In this document: positions 12,275-22,602 of the stretch, in pieces
How the letters are laid out: each line of letters begins with the position of its first letter
Numbering within the stretch: position 1 is the stretch's first letter
Assembly: GCA_025174535.1 (NCBI GenBank)
Contig: JALBUN010000003.1
Location: 1,262,501-1,326,500, forward strand
From: Cantharellus purpuraceus
Taxonomy: Eukaryota > Basidiomycota > Agaricomycetes > Cantharellales > Hydnaceae
Length of the DNA stretch: 64,000 nt
Reading direction: 5' to 3'
Program-made: the position numbers and the translations under genes
Notes under the pieces: model-generated
Database searches by the model: none
What the model was told of the DNA's origin: nothing
The model's input: the letters and a program-made list of their open reading frames with translations, nothing else

Positions 12275-13427
12275 ATGTCTAGTACATCTACGACGGATTG
12301 CTCTCGGGTCGCAATTGCGACCGGTGCTGCACAAGGAATTGGCTTCGTCTTGCTGATGATGGCCTCGATGTAGTGGTTACTGATTTACCCTCCAAACACA
12401 AAAGAACTCGACTCGGTAGTTGAGGCAATAACGACCCGCAAGCGGCGGGGCCTGTGGGTCGCGGCGGCCTTGTACAGTGGTACAGAAAGACACCACGGAC
12501 ATTTACTGCCCGCACCACCTCCACGGATTCTATCGCGAATAAAACATGGGTGATAAGCGCACTTGACCGCGTATATCACTGGGTATTTTTGCTTTCTATT
12601 CCGTCCAATACCGGCGTTTGCGACCATCTAACGACATGGAACGGACCATCAGTTCCATTAATTTCCGCACAAAGTAGAGGCGCACCACGTCCAAACCGCC
12701 CAACACCTCCACGCTCAGTTTGACGACGTTCTGGACATCAGCCTCTTCCGTAGCATTTCCAACTACAGCGATAATAAAGCAAGGTCGTGGTGGACGTATC
12801 GGTGGTTTATCTTGTGCTGGTTTTTGCAATAGGGAGAGAAACCCACCACGTAGCTCAGGTGCCAGTTCCGTGGCTGGGAGGAACCTTTCTGTCTGTATTC
12901 ATCCTGTCCGTCATGGCTCTTTTCTTATTTGCAGGTTCTCCCAATTGGCATTCGTACTGTGCTAGCAAGTTTGCCGTGAGAGAATTGACTCAATCAACAG
13001 GTGTGTGCGATTACTCTGTCATATCTTATTATACCAAGGATCCCACAGCGGCCGAATTTCAAACGCATGGCATCACAGTCAATGCATACGCCCCAGCGGT
13101 TGTCGAGACGGGGTTTGTCATTATCCGATTATTTCACTGTCTGCATGGAGTTTTCCTGGTGTATGTCTATTTGGCAGGGTCGGTGTTGTTGAGAGCCGAA
13201 ACAAGCACAGTGCGTTGGCAGAGTTGGCTGCGACTAATCCTGGGCGTTTTTGCTTACGTCTGTTCATAGGAATAGTCGATATTTATACACTATTGAAGAT
13301 GCCTTTCGTGGAAGCGGGAGACATTGCTGGGGAATGGTTACATTGGCTTTCCCTTTGTTGATGGCAGTTGCACACAGGCCAAACGACGAACATCAACGGC
13401 GGTGCACATTTAATTGAAAAAGGCTAG
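12275..13427 (+). pseudogene. Short-chain dehydrogenase/reductase pseudogene with inverted internal exons
   Basis: Relic of an NAD(P)-dependent SDR, probably acetoin/diacetyl reductase-like. On +, the start MSSTSTTDCSRVAIATGAAQ leads to the Rossmann TGAAQGIG and LDVVVTDLPSKHK, to about 12440. The next expected part is on the minus strand: VVGNATEEADVQNVVKL and SVEVLGGLDV (12780 down to 12660), an intact GT-AG intron, MVANAGIG (about 12627), another intron, then VRAVNVRGVFL and YKAAAT near 12440. The + strand resumes at about 12776 with IIKQGRGGRI, then ASSVAGR, WHSYCASKFAVRELTQST (catalytic YxxxK), FQTHGITVNAYAP and, at the end, TGQTTNINGGAHLIEKG before the stop. A segment of about 340 bp has therefore been flipped in place. 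Small frame breaks are also present, so no functional protein can be made. Confidence 0.85.
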
Positions 13428-13744
13428 AGCACTGATATCGGCATGATGTCAAGAAGCAGGCCATTCTAATGAATTTCTTCGTTATTGTGCGGGATACGAT
13501 AATGCACATTATAAAGGGTATGGAAGTGACATAAGGGTCAACGTTACCAGTCAAAATCGACACGTATTAGGGAGAACGAAAATGGATATCGTCGGACGTG
13601 CGAATTTTGACAAGGGAGGAACGTATCGCATAGGACCACATCGTTGTATATAGGACGTGCACATAATAGAGTCATTGGTTTCATTTGTACCTTAGAAAGT
13701 GATACAATCGGACTACGTTGTGTGACAGTGGACAGTGCAATACC

Positions 13745-13845
13745 AGCTCCCCCCCCCTCGCTTCCTCCGTCATTGACATCGCTCCCCGCTCCCCCGCTCC
13801 CCCCCCTTTTCCCCCCTCCCGCTCGCCAGCTCGTCAGCCTGCATG
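13745..13845. repeat. C-rich polypyrimidine tract
   Basis: About 100 bases made almost entirely of C and T on the + strand, with several runs of seven or more C. It is low-complexity sequence without a clear repeat unit. Confidence 0.8.
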
Positions 13846-14239
13846 TACGCAGATTAGACAGCTTGGGAGACTTCAATATCCGTCTGAAGTGCAGGCGGTG
13901 CATCGAAGATCCCTTTGCGCTTGTCATCGTAGTACTAAAATAAAAACTCGTTAGTTTGCAACTGAACAAAATTATAGAAGTTACCTTTTCCTGACAGGAT
14001 TCATGATCTTGAAGGCTCCCCTCTCCGCACATTGAATTGGGCAGAAGTCAATGCCAGATAGGTTACTATGCACACAGTGAAAAACATACAGAGAAATGAA
14101 AACATACTATGCGGTGTTAGAAACTTGGTATGACACCTTTGCGTGTGGGTTTTGTGTGCGGCTTGGGAGTTATAGTCAATTTTTGCGAACTTCAAGGCCG
14201 GGGCCAAAGTAGGCACAGAGGCAGCATCAAATCAGAGTT

Positions 14240-14690
14240 TGGGGAAATGTCCGAGGTCATAGGTGTAGTTGGAGTATGTGAGACAGTCATCGCTGTTGTA
14301 AGTATTGTTGAAGTAGCAATCAAGGTGGTGTTTGAGTCAGCGATAGCGGTCATAGCCATTGTTGAAGGAGCAGTCAAGTTGGCATTTGGAGTCATAGGTG
14401 TTGAAGTAGCTATTAAGTTCATGTTTGAGTCAGCAATAGCAGTCCTAGTCGTCATCGAAGCAGCACCTAGCAATGGATTGTTAGATCGTGAGTGTCGTTG
14501 AAGCAGCAGGCGGCAGTGGATTGTTGGAGGTAGCAATGGCAGTCATAGTCGTTTTCGAAGCAGCAACCATCAATGGAACGTGTAAGTGAGCGATCGCAGT
14601 TAGTCGTTGTCGTCGCAGCAGCCGTCGATGGAGCGTGTGAGTCAGCAGCGGCGGTCATAGTTGTTGCTGAGTGCTGCTCCAATCGGCCAA
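14240..14690. repeat. Decayed minisatellite
   Basis: Imperfect repeats built around variants of GTCATAGGTGTTGAAGTAGC and GAGTCAGCAATAGCAGTCAT, with spacing that varies in multiples of three. On + they read as VIGVxxVExAIKxxFESAIA-type units, on - as Thr/Ser/Ala-rich units such as TAIADSN and LIATST. Similar but more diverged copies continue to about 14690 (GAGTCAGCAGCGGCGGTCAT). The three-base periodicity hints that this was once coding. Confidence 0.65.
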
Positions 14691-15469
14691 CTTGTTGATT
14701 TTCGGCAGTGCTACAAACGCTTGTGAGGCTCGTCGTCGTTTGTGCTGTTGGCCGCATTGTATGTCGAGGAACCAGTAGCAGTGGGACCCGGTGGTACGTA
14801 TTCTCTCCGTTGCTTTGTGTGACTGAACTACTTTGTGTGAATGAACCATGCACATCGACCTCCCCGGCACAAGTGCACCAGAACCTGCACTAGAAGCCAT
14901 ATCACTCTCTCAAGTATGTTGGTCACGATTATGTTTATCGGATCGGGATGAAGACTAAAATAGATGTGTTCCTGTCCGATCTTATCCTATAGACTACGTT
15001 TTCATCTGAGATCCAACGCTCGGCCCCATCTCATCCTCACTGAGCTCCGATTTCGTCATCCCTGATACGTCGATTCTCACTGGCGGTCAACGTCAACTCT
15101 ATGGATTCTGTTCTATCAAGCAAATGCCAGAAGATATGCGTGCCTGACGAACCTCGACTTCATCATCAGTTTGCAAATCTCTCATTCATCCAGAACATCT
15201 TGTGTTCCCATGAAATTACACTTTTGCAACAGGCACCTCAATGAGCGGTAGTCACACTCGTCAATATCAAAATTATAATTTCAAGACCTACATGCCCATG
15301 GCGTCGATTAAAATACTCGCCGAAGCCAAAGGGCTTCGCCGCACGTGTAAGAACAGCGCTCAACAGCCTAGCTCTGCGGCCCCAACGGTGCACCCCAGAT
15401 CTGTTTGTCACTTAATTTTCCACATTTCCACATGGGAACGAAGTTTCGTCTCGCCGATAATGTTTAGAT

Positions 15470-16160
15470 AAATTATGGTCGTTGATCTGCCTTCGACAGC
15501 CAAGGAGCTAGACGCGCTGTACCAGGACATCATTATGTCCTGCGAAAGTCGGCCCCTGCAGGAGTATGATGACAATTGATTGTGGTTAATGTGGCTAGAT
15601 GGTTATGAACGTGGCGGATAATATTGGGAGACATAGTTCCCTTATTGGTGTCATTAGTCTGCTCACCATAACTACACCCAAAAATGACGTTCCAACCACT
15701 GTGGAGGAGTGGGACAGTAACAAGCTTCTGTGCTTGAAAGCTGCCTGTGATGAAACACGGTCGAAGGTGATCATTAAGGATTAGTTGATGCTACCCCCTC
15801 CAAAGCCTCCCCCCTTTTTTTCAATATCGCAAAGCTCAGACTTACTTCGCTGAAGTATATAGTCCACGACTGGAGTTGTAAGAGCTTCTCAGATCGTTGA
15901 TTTACATACAGGCTCCGAATGATAACTTCGCCAGTTTATGGTGCTAGCCCTCACGCAGTCGGCAGGTTCGTGCACATTTATGCAAGATTTTGCCGTGAGG
16001 GGACCATGTTCTGCATTCGAATCGACCTTGTTATGCTCCACAGCAGTTGAGTTCAAACAGCACGGTATCATAGTGTACGTTTTTGTCCCAGGTAAAGTCG
16101 ACCCATGGTTCTACAGTCGACTTGAATACACCGATGATGTCATTAAAGTATAGGTCGTAC
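15470..16160 (+). pseudogene. Second, heavily decayed short-chain dehydrogenase relic
   Basis: Fragments in SDR order: VVDLPSTAKELDALYQDI (about 15478-15535, the cofactor-specificity strand), MNVADNIG (about 15604, in the position of the VANAGIG motif), TTVEEWDSNKLLCLKAA (about 15695-15745), then FAVRG and STAVEFKQHGIIVYVFVPGK (about 15990-16095), matching the helix after the catalytic YxxxK and the following strand. The catalytic Tyr region is mangled, the Rossmann N-terminus was not found, and stops and shifts interrupt the frame. It is similar in type to the relic at 12275-13427. Confidence 0.65.
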
Positions 16161-16918
16161 TTGCTATTTGCCATAAATATGTACTTACAATCGTTATTAT
16201 TTCTGTCCACGACTCGATAGCTTGCAGAAGGACGTCGAGGGTATATGCGACTCCAGGCCCCAGGGACAAGCAGCGGCCATCACAGATGAGAGACTGTAGA
16301 ACTCTCACGGTAATTCGCACCCCCTGCCAGTAGGGACCGTGCCTAGTTCTTCACTTAGTCATCCTCCCTCCGGGCATCGCTAAATACACTTCGAATGTGC
16401 ATACTTTACACAAGATGAAATCATAGTCGGACTATTTGCGCTCAGGGAGAAGTCAATTTGACTCGTCGACACTGCGTACTGTCATGGAAACATACATATT
16501 CTAATTGCTGATGCTGAAGCTGAAGGGCTGAAAGGACGTTGTGGATGAAGTTGTCCCCACGAGTTACAGTAGGGTCACACAATACATATTTCGAGGATGG
16601 CAGAAGCAATGCAAGGGCAACGTAGAGGCAATAAGCGCTTAGCGACAAATCTGAATATGCGGTGGATCCATCTGGCAGCTTTTCGCGGCCAATATGCTGA
16701 ACACGCAGGCAGTCAACCAATTAGTCACGGTGCACATGCCTTTTCAATAGTGAAACACACTTCCAATATAGTCGTCTGCCATCTTCGTAGCCATGTGGAA
16801 ACCACGGCCAGAATCTGCGAGCATGTTGATCGACCATTATCAAGCCTCACTCGGCGGCCGCGGTCAATGCAACACTGCAACCTCCCGTAGCCTCACGGTG
16901 AACAGAAACCGTAGAGAT

Positions 16919-16972
16919 CTTTTTTTCCTTCTTTTTTTCCTTCTTTTTTTTTTTTTCCTTTCCCTTTTTTGA
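16919..16972 (+). repeat. T-rich polypyrimidine run
   Basis: About 54 bases of T runs broken by CC pairs. Simple sequence. Confidence 0.85.
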
Positions 16973-17351
16973 TGTTTCATTTTCACTCAACCAGTTCATT
17001 TTCCTGCAAAATGAGCCTCATGTTGAAACCCCGCGTGGTATCACTATTTCGAATATCCAGTGCACATGTTTCCACCACAGCGTATGCTGATTCTTCAAAA
17101 TAGAAACAGGATGTCAAGTTCATGTCCCGATGTCGAGTATAGTCGGTGACTGAAAATCCACGTTGGAACCCGGCGTGTTTATATTTCTCAAGTTGTGTTC
17201 AGGCGTTCTCTCACGGCTTCAATGTCTCGCAATGTCCCGAAAAGGAATGTGGGCTCAATCCCACGCCCAACCCTGCACTTTGATGTACGGTCTGCAGCTA
17301 AATGAAAGTTGGTAGTTATGGCAGCTTCCGGTATGGCACTTTTCGAGATGC

Positions 17352-17358
17352 TATAAAA
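17352..17358 (+). promoter_or_regulatory. TATA box of LPMO copy A
   Basis: TATAAAA lies 74 bases upstream of the ATG at 17432. The mirror-image copy at 22603-24041 has the same element about 90 bases before its ATG. Confidence 0.65.
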
Positions 17359-17431
17359 CCAAACGTGCACCCTTGCTGTGGCACCAAGTCTGATTCCTTC
17401 CCGAGATACTCCAGTCTCTCTTTTGACAATC

Positions 17432-18869
17432 ATGTCACTTACATTCTTTTTCACCCTCCTTTCCTGTCTCTTGCTTCCTGTTGCTGCCCATATTGCACTT
17501 TACCACAAAAGCATGTTCGGTCTTTGCGGTGATAATGGCCAGTGCAGTTCGTATTGCACAACTCCCTTTCTCTTCTTTTCGAAAGTGTTCACGTCCGTGT
17601 AGTAAACCAAGGGCAACAGGCAGTGCCCCTTCAAGACTATACATTTGACAAATGGTATGTAAAGGTTGTGCATGTTCAGTTCAAGCTTTTTACAATTATC
17701 CCAGGTGGTGGCACGACTACCTCGATTTTCCACCGGTCCATGATGACGTTATGGAACTTCCCGCAGGGAAAAATGTCACTGTGCAGCTCTCAGGCAACGT
17801 GGCTTTTACCGATTTGGGTCCAAAAGGCGCCGGTGTACTGTGGCCTGGAGGTGCGCGTGGCTGCGTTATGGGGTTCATGTCATGCTGAATGGCGAGCAGG
17901 TGGGGGGCCGGGCGCGAGGAACGAGTCTGTCGAGAATAACCACCATTACTGGGTTAACGGGGGCGCAGGAAGTATGTTCTTCCATCCACTACTGCTCTGA
18001 AGACATTCATGACCATCACACATCCTAGACATCCACACCACGGGCCATAATGATCTCTATGGCTGTGCGCTCTCCATCGCCTACACGGACAATGCCAAGG
18101 CAGTCCGCCCAGAGGACATGACTATCTTCTCTATCCAGCATGAATGTGTCTGGCACCGTGATACCAAGTTTGAGATCCCAGCCGATATGCCGCCATGCCC
18201 AAACGGAAAGTGCATGTGCTCATGGTGGTGGATCCACCCCAGCGACGGTGGGTCTGACCAAAACGTGCGTGCTCACGACACACATGAGTCTATGTTTAAT
18301 GACGTTTGCCTGTATAGTATCAGACGCCTTTCCAGTGCAACATCACCTACGACAAAGGTCAGAAGATTTCAAAGACTCCTGTCGGAAGGCCCGTCCCCCC
18401 CACCAAATGCAAACAAGATGCGTCCAAATGCATCAAAGGCCCAAAGATGCCCATGGTATGTCCTCCGTTTCGCATTGATTTCCACATTTTTAACATCGAT
18501 GCACATGCAGTACTGGAAGCAAAAGGTCCGTATCTCATGTTTCGTAGTCTGTCCCCTCGCATGCTTACTAGGCTTCCTTTAGGAATGCAACAACATGCCC
18601 GAGCCTGGCCACTTTGCTCCATCATATAACGATGTCTACGGATTTGCTCAGGGCGCGCAGAATGATATTTTCCAGACGATCAACCACTCCAACTGGACGT
18701 GCCCGCAGAGCAAGGCTGGTGAGTCGTACTATATGCGCCCACTTTATTGACTTGTACTCAAAAATTGTTTTTATGTTCACTCTTAGTTGGCGTGTTTCCC
18801 CGCAACAAGCGATCGGTCCCAGTCCCCTTGCATCACAGGATGGCGAAGCGTCGCACTTTCTCGGGATGA
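17432..18869 (+). CDS. AA14-like lytic polysaccharide monooxygenase, copy A
   Basis: Secreted copper enzyme of the AA14-like group (xylan-active in characterised white-rot members; substrate here inferred). Start MSLTFFFTLLSCLLLPVAA is a signal peptide whose cleavage leaves HIALYHKSMFG, so mature residue 1 is the His needed for the copper histidine brace. Further exons give VPLQDYTFDKW, WHDYLDFPPVHDDVMELPAG, WPGG, NIHTTGHNDLYGCALSIAYT, the second brace region VWHRDTKFEIPADMPPCPNG, then CMCSWWWIH, TPFQCNITYDKG, ECNNMPEPGHFAPSYNDV, FQTINHSNWTCPQSK and a basic tail, stop at 18869. All introns are short GT-AG, including one after WPGG (49 nt) and one after GGAG. Many conserved Cys suggest disulphides. 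The gene is intact. A near mirror-image paralogue lies about 3.7 kb downstream. Confidence 0.85.
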
Positions 18870-21800
18870 TTGATTCCCGTTTCTACTCTTCGAATTGGCA
18901 TACGGGATCCTGTCACAGGCCTGGCAGGAGTGTGCCCCCTCCATTCAGTCACTCCAGCCAGGTGCTGGATACCACAATAACAACACCCATAGCGATTGAT
19001 CGCAACATCCAGATACCTCTATTGATACTGTTTCTTTGCCTCATTGTCATTGATCAACCATGGCATTGTCATTTTATCAACCTCGTTCCATCATTTCAGA
19101 CAGTTTGTCGGCCGAAATGTTCGCTCCGAATCGTTCTGAAGGATTTTCTGTGTATGCGACCTGAATGCTAACATTGAGATGCACTGCTTTGATAGAATCT
19201 TCCACGAGGTCCTCGCTTTTTGGTTAAAGTCTCATCACCGTGTCCCCTTCCAACTCCAACATAATCTCGCCGTATGATAGGAGGCGACAGATGGACTTTG
19301 TCGCGTCATGCATTATGAATCTCAGAAGTTCATTAAGTGTGCACGTACACTTCCTCCCGTATGAAACATTGGATTACATCATGCATGACAAGAAATGACA
19401 ACGCAATTTGCAAATTTACATGGTGAGGCAATGTTTACTAACCTTGTCATCTGGGAACTAGATGTAGCAGATGATGCAAATATTGGTAATAGTCAAATGG
19501 TAGCCTTTCGGTATGTTATAAAGTATTCCTGAAGCAGACAAACAATGAATATTTAAATGATTAGTTGGACGAGTATTAACAACACATGATGCCGAAAATC
19601 ATCTGCCAGTGGTATTTTTAAGGTCTTATTTTGACCGGGAGGGGTTCATTATTTGCCTGCGAGTCGTCCTCTGTGATATTTGGGATTGAGGTTGGCATTG
19701 GCTGTGTACTCCCACCATGTTGTCCTCGCGTGTCTGGTCTAGAATGGTGATCGGCTATTATCCCGCCTATACGCTCAGAACACTAGTGATGGAACTGGCG
19801 AGTGCAAATTCAGGCAGTGGAGATGTGAACAATAGAGAAATGGCTCGTGTGCGTGAACCATTGGTAGGCAACGAGAGGGCGAATGCCGCTGAAGAGAAGG
19901 CCCATAAACTTGCGCAAGAGTTTGAAATGTTCAAACGGCAGTATGCAAGATCTTGGCCCTTCTGCCCATCACACGTCTGTGAATCGTGTTGCATCGTGAA
20001 GAGGACAGCCCACTGTTGTCCAGCCGCCAAGGATATGCCCTTTCGAAGTTGAGGCCTGAGGCTTGTGTCATCATCATGTCTTATTTAGGATGTCCGCTTG
20101 TTAAGTAGGTGTAAGACTCTTGCTTTGACAAAACAGGGGGGGAAGGGGAGCAATAACGAAGATTCTACTATGAAAACGACTCGCCCTCAACATGGACATG
20201 TATGGGTTATACAAACTTCTTTCTAGCGCCTGCTGGAGTTCACATCTTTATTCATGAACTCCAGGTATGCACGTTATGATAAATTATATTTCTAGTAGCT
20301 AATACACATCTTTATCCGTGAACTCCAGCTGTAGACTCAAGGTCCGGCTCACCGCTTGAACCTATTAAGTTGTTGAGCAAGAGTACTTGCGGGCCGATGG
20401 AGTCTGTTGATATCACATGACATCACGTACGCCAATTCCTCGCCACAAAATGAAAGTCTTCCCGCAGGTCGTCTGTATCGAATCCTGTGCATACACTATA
20501 CACCGGGTCCCATTGGGAGCTCATGTGCAGCTGTCGCGATGTTATTTCTTTCCAGTAAGAGCACGAATTTGAGTATGCTTAGAGTGAAACTTGGTGTGTC
20601 TGTACCAGGTCGACCCACATACTTGTTTTTCACTGCTGCAGTACACTGACCCCCAAGTTCATGACATGACTAACAGAGCGGGCTCGCGCACATGTGAAGG
20701 TTATCAAACGCTCAAAGTGATTTGACAATTATGCACCTCCACAACCTGAGTGTGAGAAGCTCAGATTTACAGTATTACACAAAGGGCTAGCTGGTATGCT
20801 TATTACTGCTATTGTAGCAGGTGTTCTCATAGCCTCTGTGGGCCTGGTTGCACCTCGGCATCTGATGCAAGCATTGTGTTTTCGTCTAGTCCAGGCTATA
20901 TCTTTCACAAACACAAATTGAAGAGAACTATCGCAGGCACTTAGTTCTTGTGATCACATGGCATCATACTACTGACCACTGGCGGCACATCCACGATCAA
21001 AATGATTCTCTTCAACATGACAAAGCTGTCAGAAATTTATCCTATATCTTGTGTATCGATGGCTCCGATGAATTTTCTGATGGAAATAACACTTCGAGAG
21101 CTACTGGCGTTGGCCCATCAAGATCTTCTGCTGCAGTAATTGTCAAAGCAAGAGTATGTACTGGCTATCTGTGCGCTGTTTATTCAGAGGGGGCCCAGTT
21201 CGCTGGTTCGGAACCAGTCTTCACAACTTTTGATCATGTGGTTGTTTACCGACGGGTTTGATCATGCTCTTACTCTGCTCCCAGAGGTTGTTGTGCCTCT
21301 CCAGGCTCACGGACCTTCACGTACCGGCGGGTTTCTATAACCTACTTCGTCTATATATCTATGGCCTCTACATCCTGGTTGTTTAGAATTCACTCAACGT
21401 GGATACTGGCTCACACAAAGCAATAATCCACGAGTGCATTTCTCAGGTTCATTTTTTTATTATGAGTTTGGTAGCATGAATCGCCATCTCCCACGCTGCA
21501 AGTATGTTTTCTCATCCTCATTCACCCTGCTTGTCAGCTCAAAGGCTCGATAAGGAGTCTTGGCATACCTGGCGTGGCGCCTCTGCAGTGATTGGATGCT
21601 CCAATGCCCTCAAACTCTCTAGCTGCAGTGCCCTTGCTTGTAAGTTTCAAGTCTTCGATGTCATCCTAACTTCAGCCACCCACATATGTTAGTACACCTT
21701 TGTATACGTCTAACGGGTCAGCTGGGTAACCTGATCAGGACCTGTGTCACCAAGTTTCGGCGAGCAAAGTATATTACTCCATTACTTTGGTCCACCGGTG

Positions 21801-22602
21801 CACATACAGCACCGAAATGAAATCTGAAACGCTCAGGTCTTCTCGAAGACAGTCGTATCACCATGTCTTATTGTGAGTGACGGATCCGATTAGCGTGCAT
21901 TGTGCATGCTTGCACCGCCTAAACGCTTCGAACAGACGCTTCGAACGGTCGTAAAGACGGACGAAAGTTGCATCAATAGCCAATTTGTTAAGGGGCATTC
22001 ATCACCCGGGAGGCTTTAGAGAATTCATCCTTGGATGCGATACGCGTTGCATCCAAGGTAACTACACGACAGAGGCTACAGGCGCTTGATCAGGCATACA
22101 CGTCAGACCGAGGTGCGAAACAAACGTCACAAATTCTTGAAGGACCTTACGATATTCAAAGCTGCGACTACGTGAAGGATAGGTTTTCATTCTATCAAAA
22201 GCAATGGAACAAGATCCATATACACCACCCTAGCACGTAAAACTGTGAGAGTTTCCCTTTTTGATATCCAGATCAGCAGCAAACATCCCACCCAACATCA
22301 AGTCGGGAATAACTTGGGATGAGGGAAGAAGTCGACGACAAATTTGATAAACGATGAATGAATAATGAAACAATGATGATGAGATGAGCGAGGCGGAAGA
22401 TGCGGGCGTGAGTCAGTCATGAGAAATATCGAGAAGGGAAACCTAAGAGTGGTATACTGTTGCGATGCAATCGCTACGGTTTGATCGAACTTGAAATCCA
22501 GCACCTGGCTGGAGTGACTTAGAGACGATCGAGTGGACACGCTCCTGCCAGGCCTGTGACAGGATCCCGTATGCCAATTCGAAGAGTAGAAACGGGAATC
22601 AA
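18870..22602. other. Spacer between the inverted LPMO genes
   Basis: About 3.7 kb without a recognised gene. The first and last 100 bases or so are matching 3' flanks of the two LPMO copies. A frame at 19717-20052 (+) includes a coiled-coil-like stretch (NREMARVREPLVGNERANAA and EEKAHKLAQEFEMFKRQY) but no family. A short direct repeat around ACATCTTTAT and TGAACTCCAG occurs at about 20245 and 20308. I found no transposase, reverse transcriptase or terminal repeats. Confidence 0.5.
19717..20052 (+). CDS. Hypothetical open frame with short coiled-coil segment
   Basis: 111 codons from an ATG at 19717. Residues of about 40-75 (EMARVREPL to FEMFKRQY) are rich in Glu, Ala and Lys with heptad-like spacing, while the C-terminal third is Cys-rich without a known pattern. 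No introns or family motifs are visible, and the frame could be chance or a relic. It lies alone in the spacer between the LPMO genes. Confidence 0.2.
   Translation: MLSSRVWSRMVIGYYPAYTLRTLVMELASANSGSGDVNNREMARVREPLVGNERANAAEEKAHKLAQEFEMFKRQYARSWPFCPSHVCESCCIVKRTAHCCPAAKDMPFRS

Larger units (their letters stand above)
13428..15469. other. Gene-poor interval with low-complexity and minisatellite DNA
   Basis: Contains a C/T-rich tract (13745-13840) and a decayed minisatellite (about 14240-14690, listed separately). Minus-strand open frames across 14192-14900 are Ser/Thr/Ala-rich only because of the repeat. No gene family is recognised. Confidence 0.45.
16161..17431. other. Gene-poor interval and 5' flank of the first LPMO gene
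   Basis: Open frames at 16442-16720 (-) and 16597-16890 (+) overlap in antisense and have no recognisable motif. A T-rich polypyrimidine run lies at about 16919-16972. The right end is the promoter of the + strand LPMO gene. Confidence 0.4.

Noticed and set aside
12385..12829. Independent minus-strand gene within the SDR region
   Set aside because: Its exons are exactly the missing middle of the flanking + strand SDR, so it is an inverted part and not a separate gene.
13644..14032. Pro-rich (+) and Gly-rich (-) frames
   Set aside because: Produced by the C-rich tract; no conserved domain or supporting start and splice context.
17542..18000. Stops after WPGG in both LPMO copies as signs of pseudogenes
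   Set aside because: A 49-nt intron in the same place in both copies removes the stops and restores a conserved exon.
18614..19171. 185-codon + frame matching a 180-codon - frame at 22298-22840
   Set aside because: It is an off-frame reading through the conserved last exon, intron and 3' flank of the two LPMO copies; similarity comes from nucleotide identity, not from coding in that frame.
18870..22602. Transposon that might have created the inverted LPMO pair
   Set aside because: I found no transposase, reverse transcriptase, long terminal repeats or target-site duplications in the spacer.
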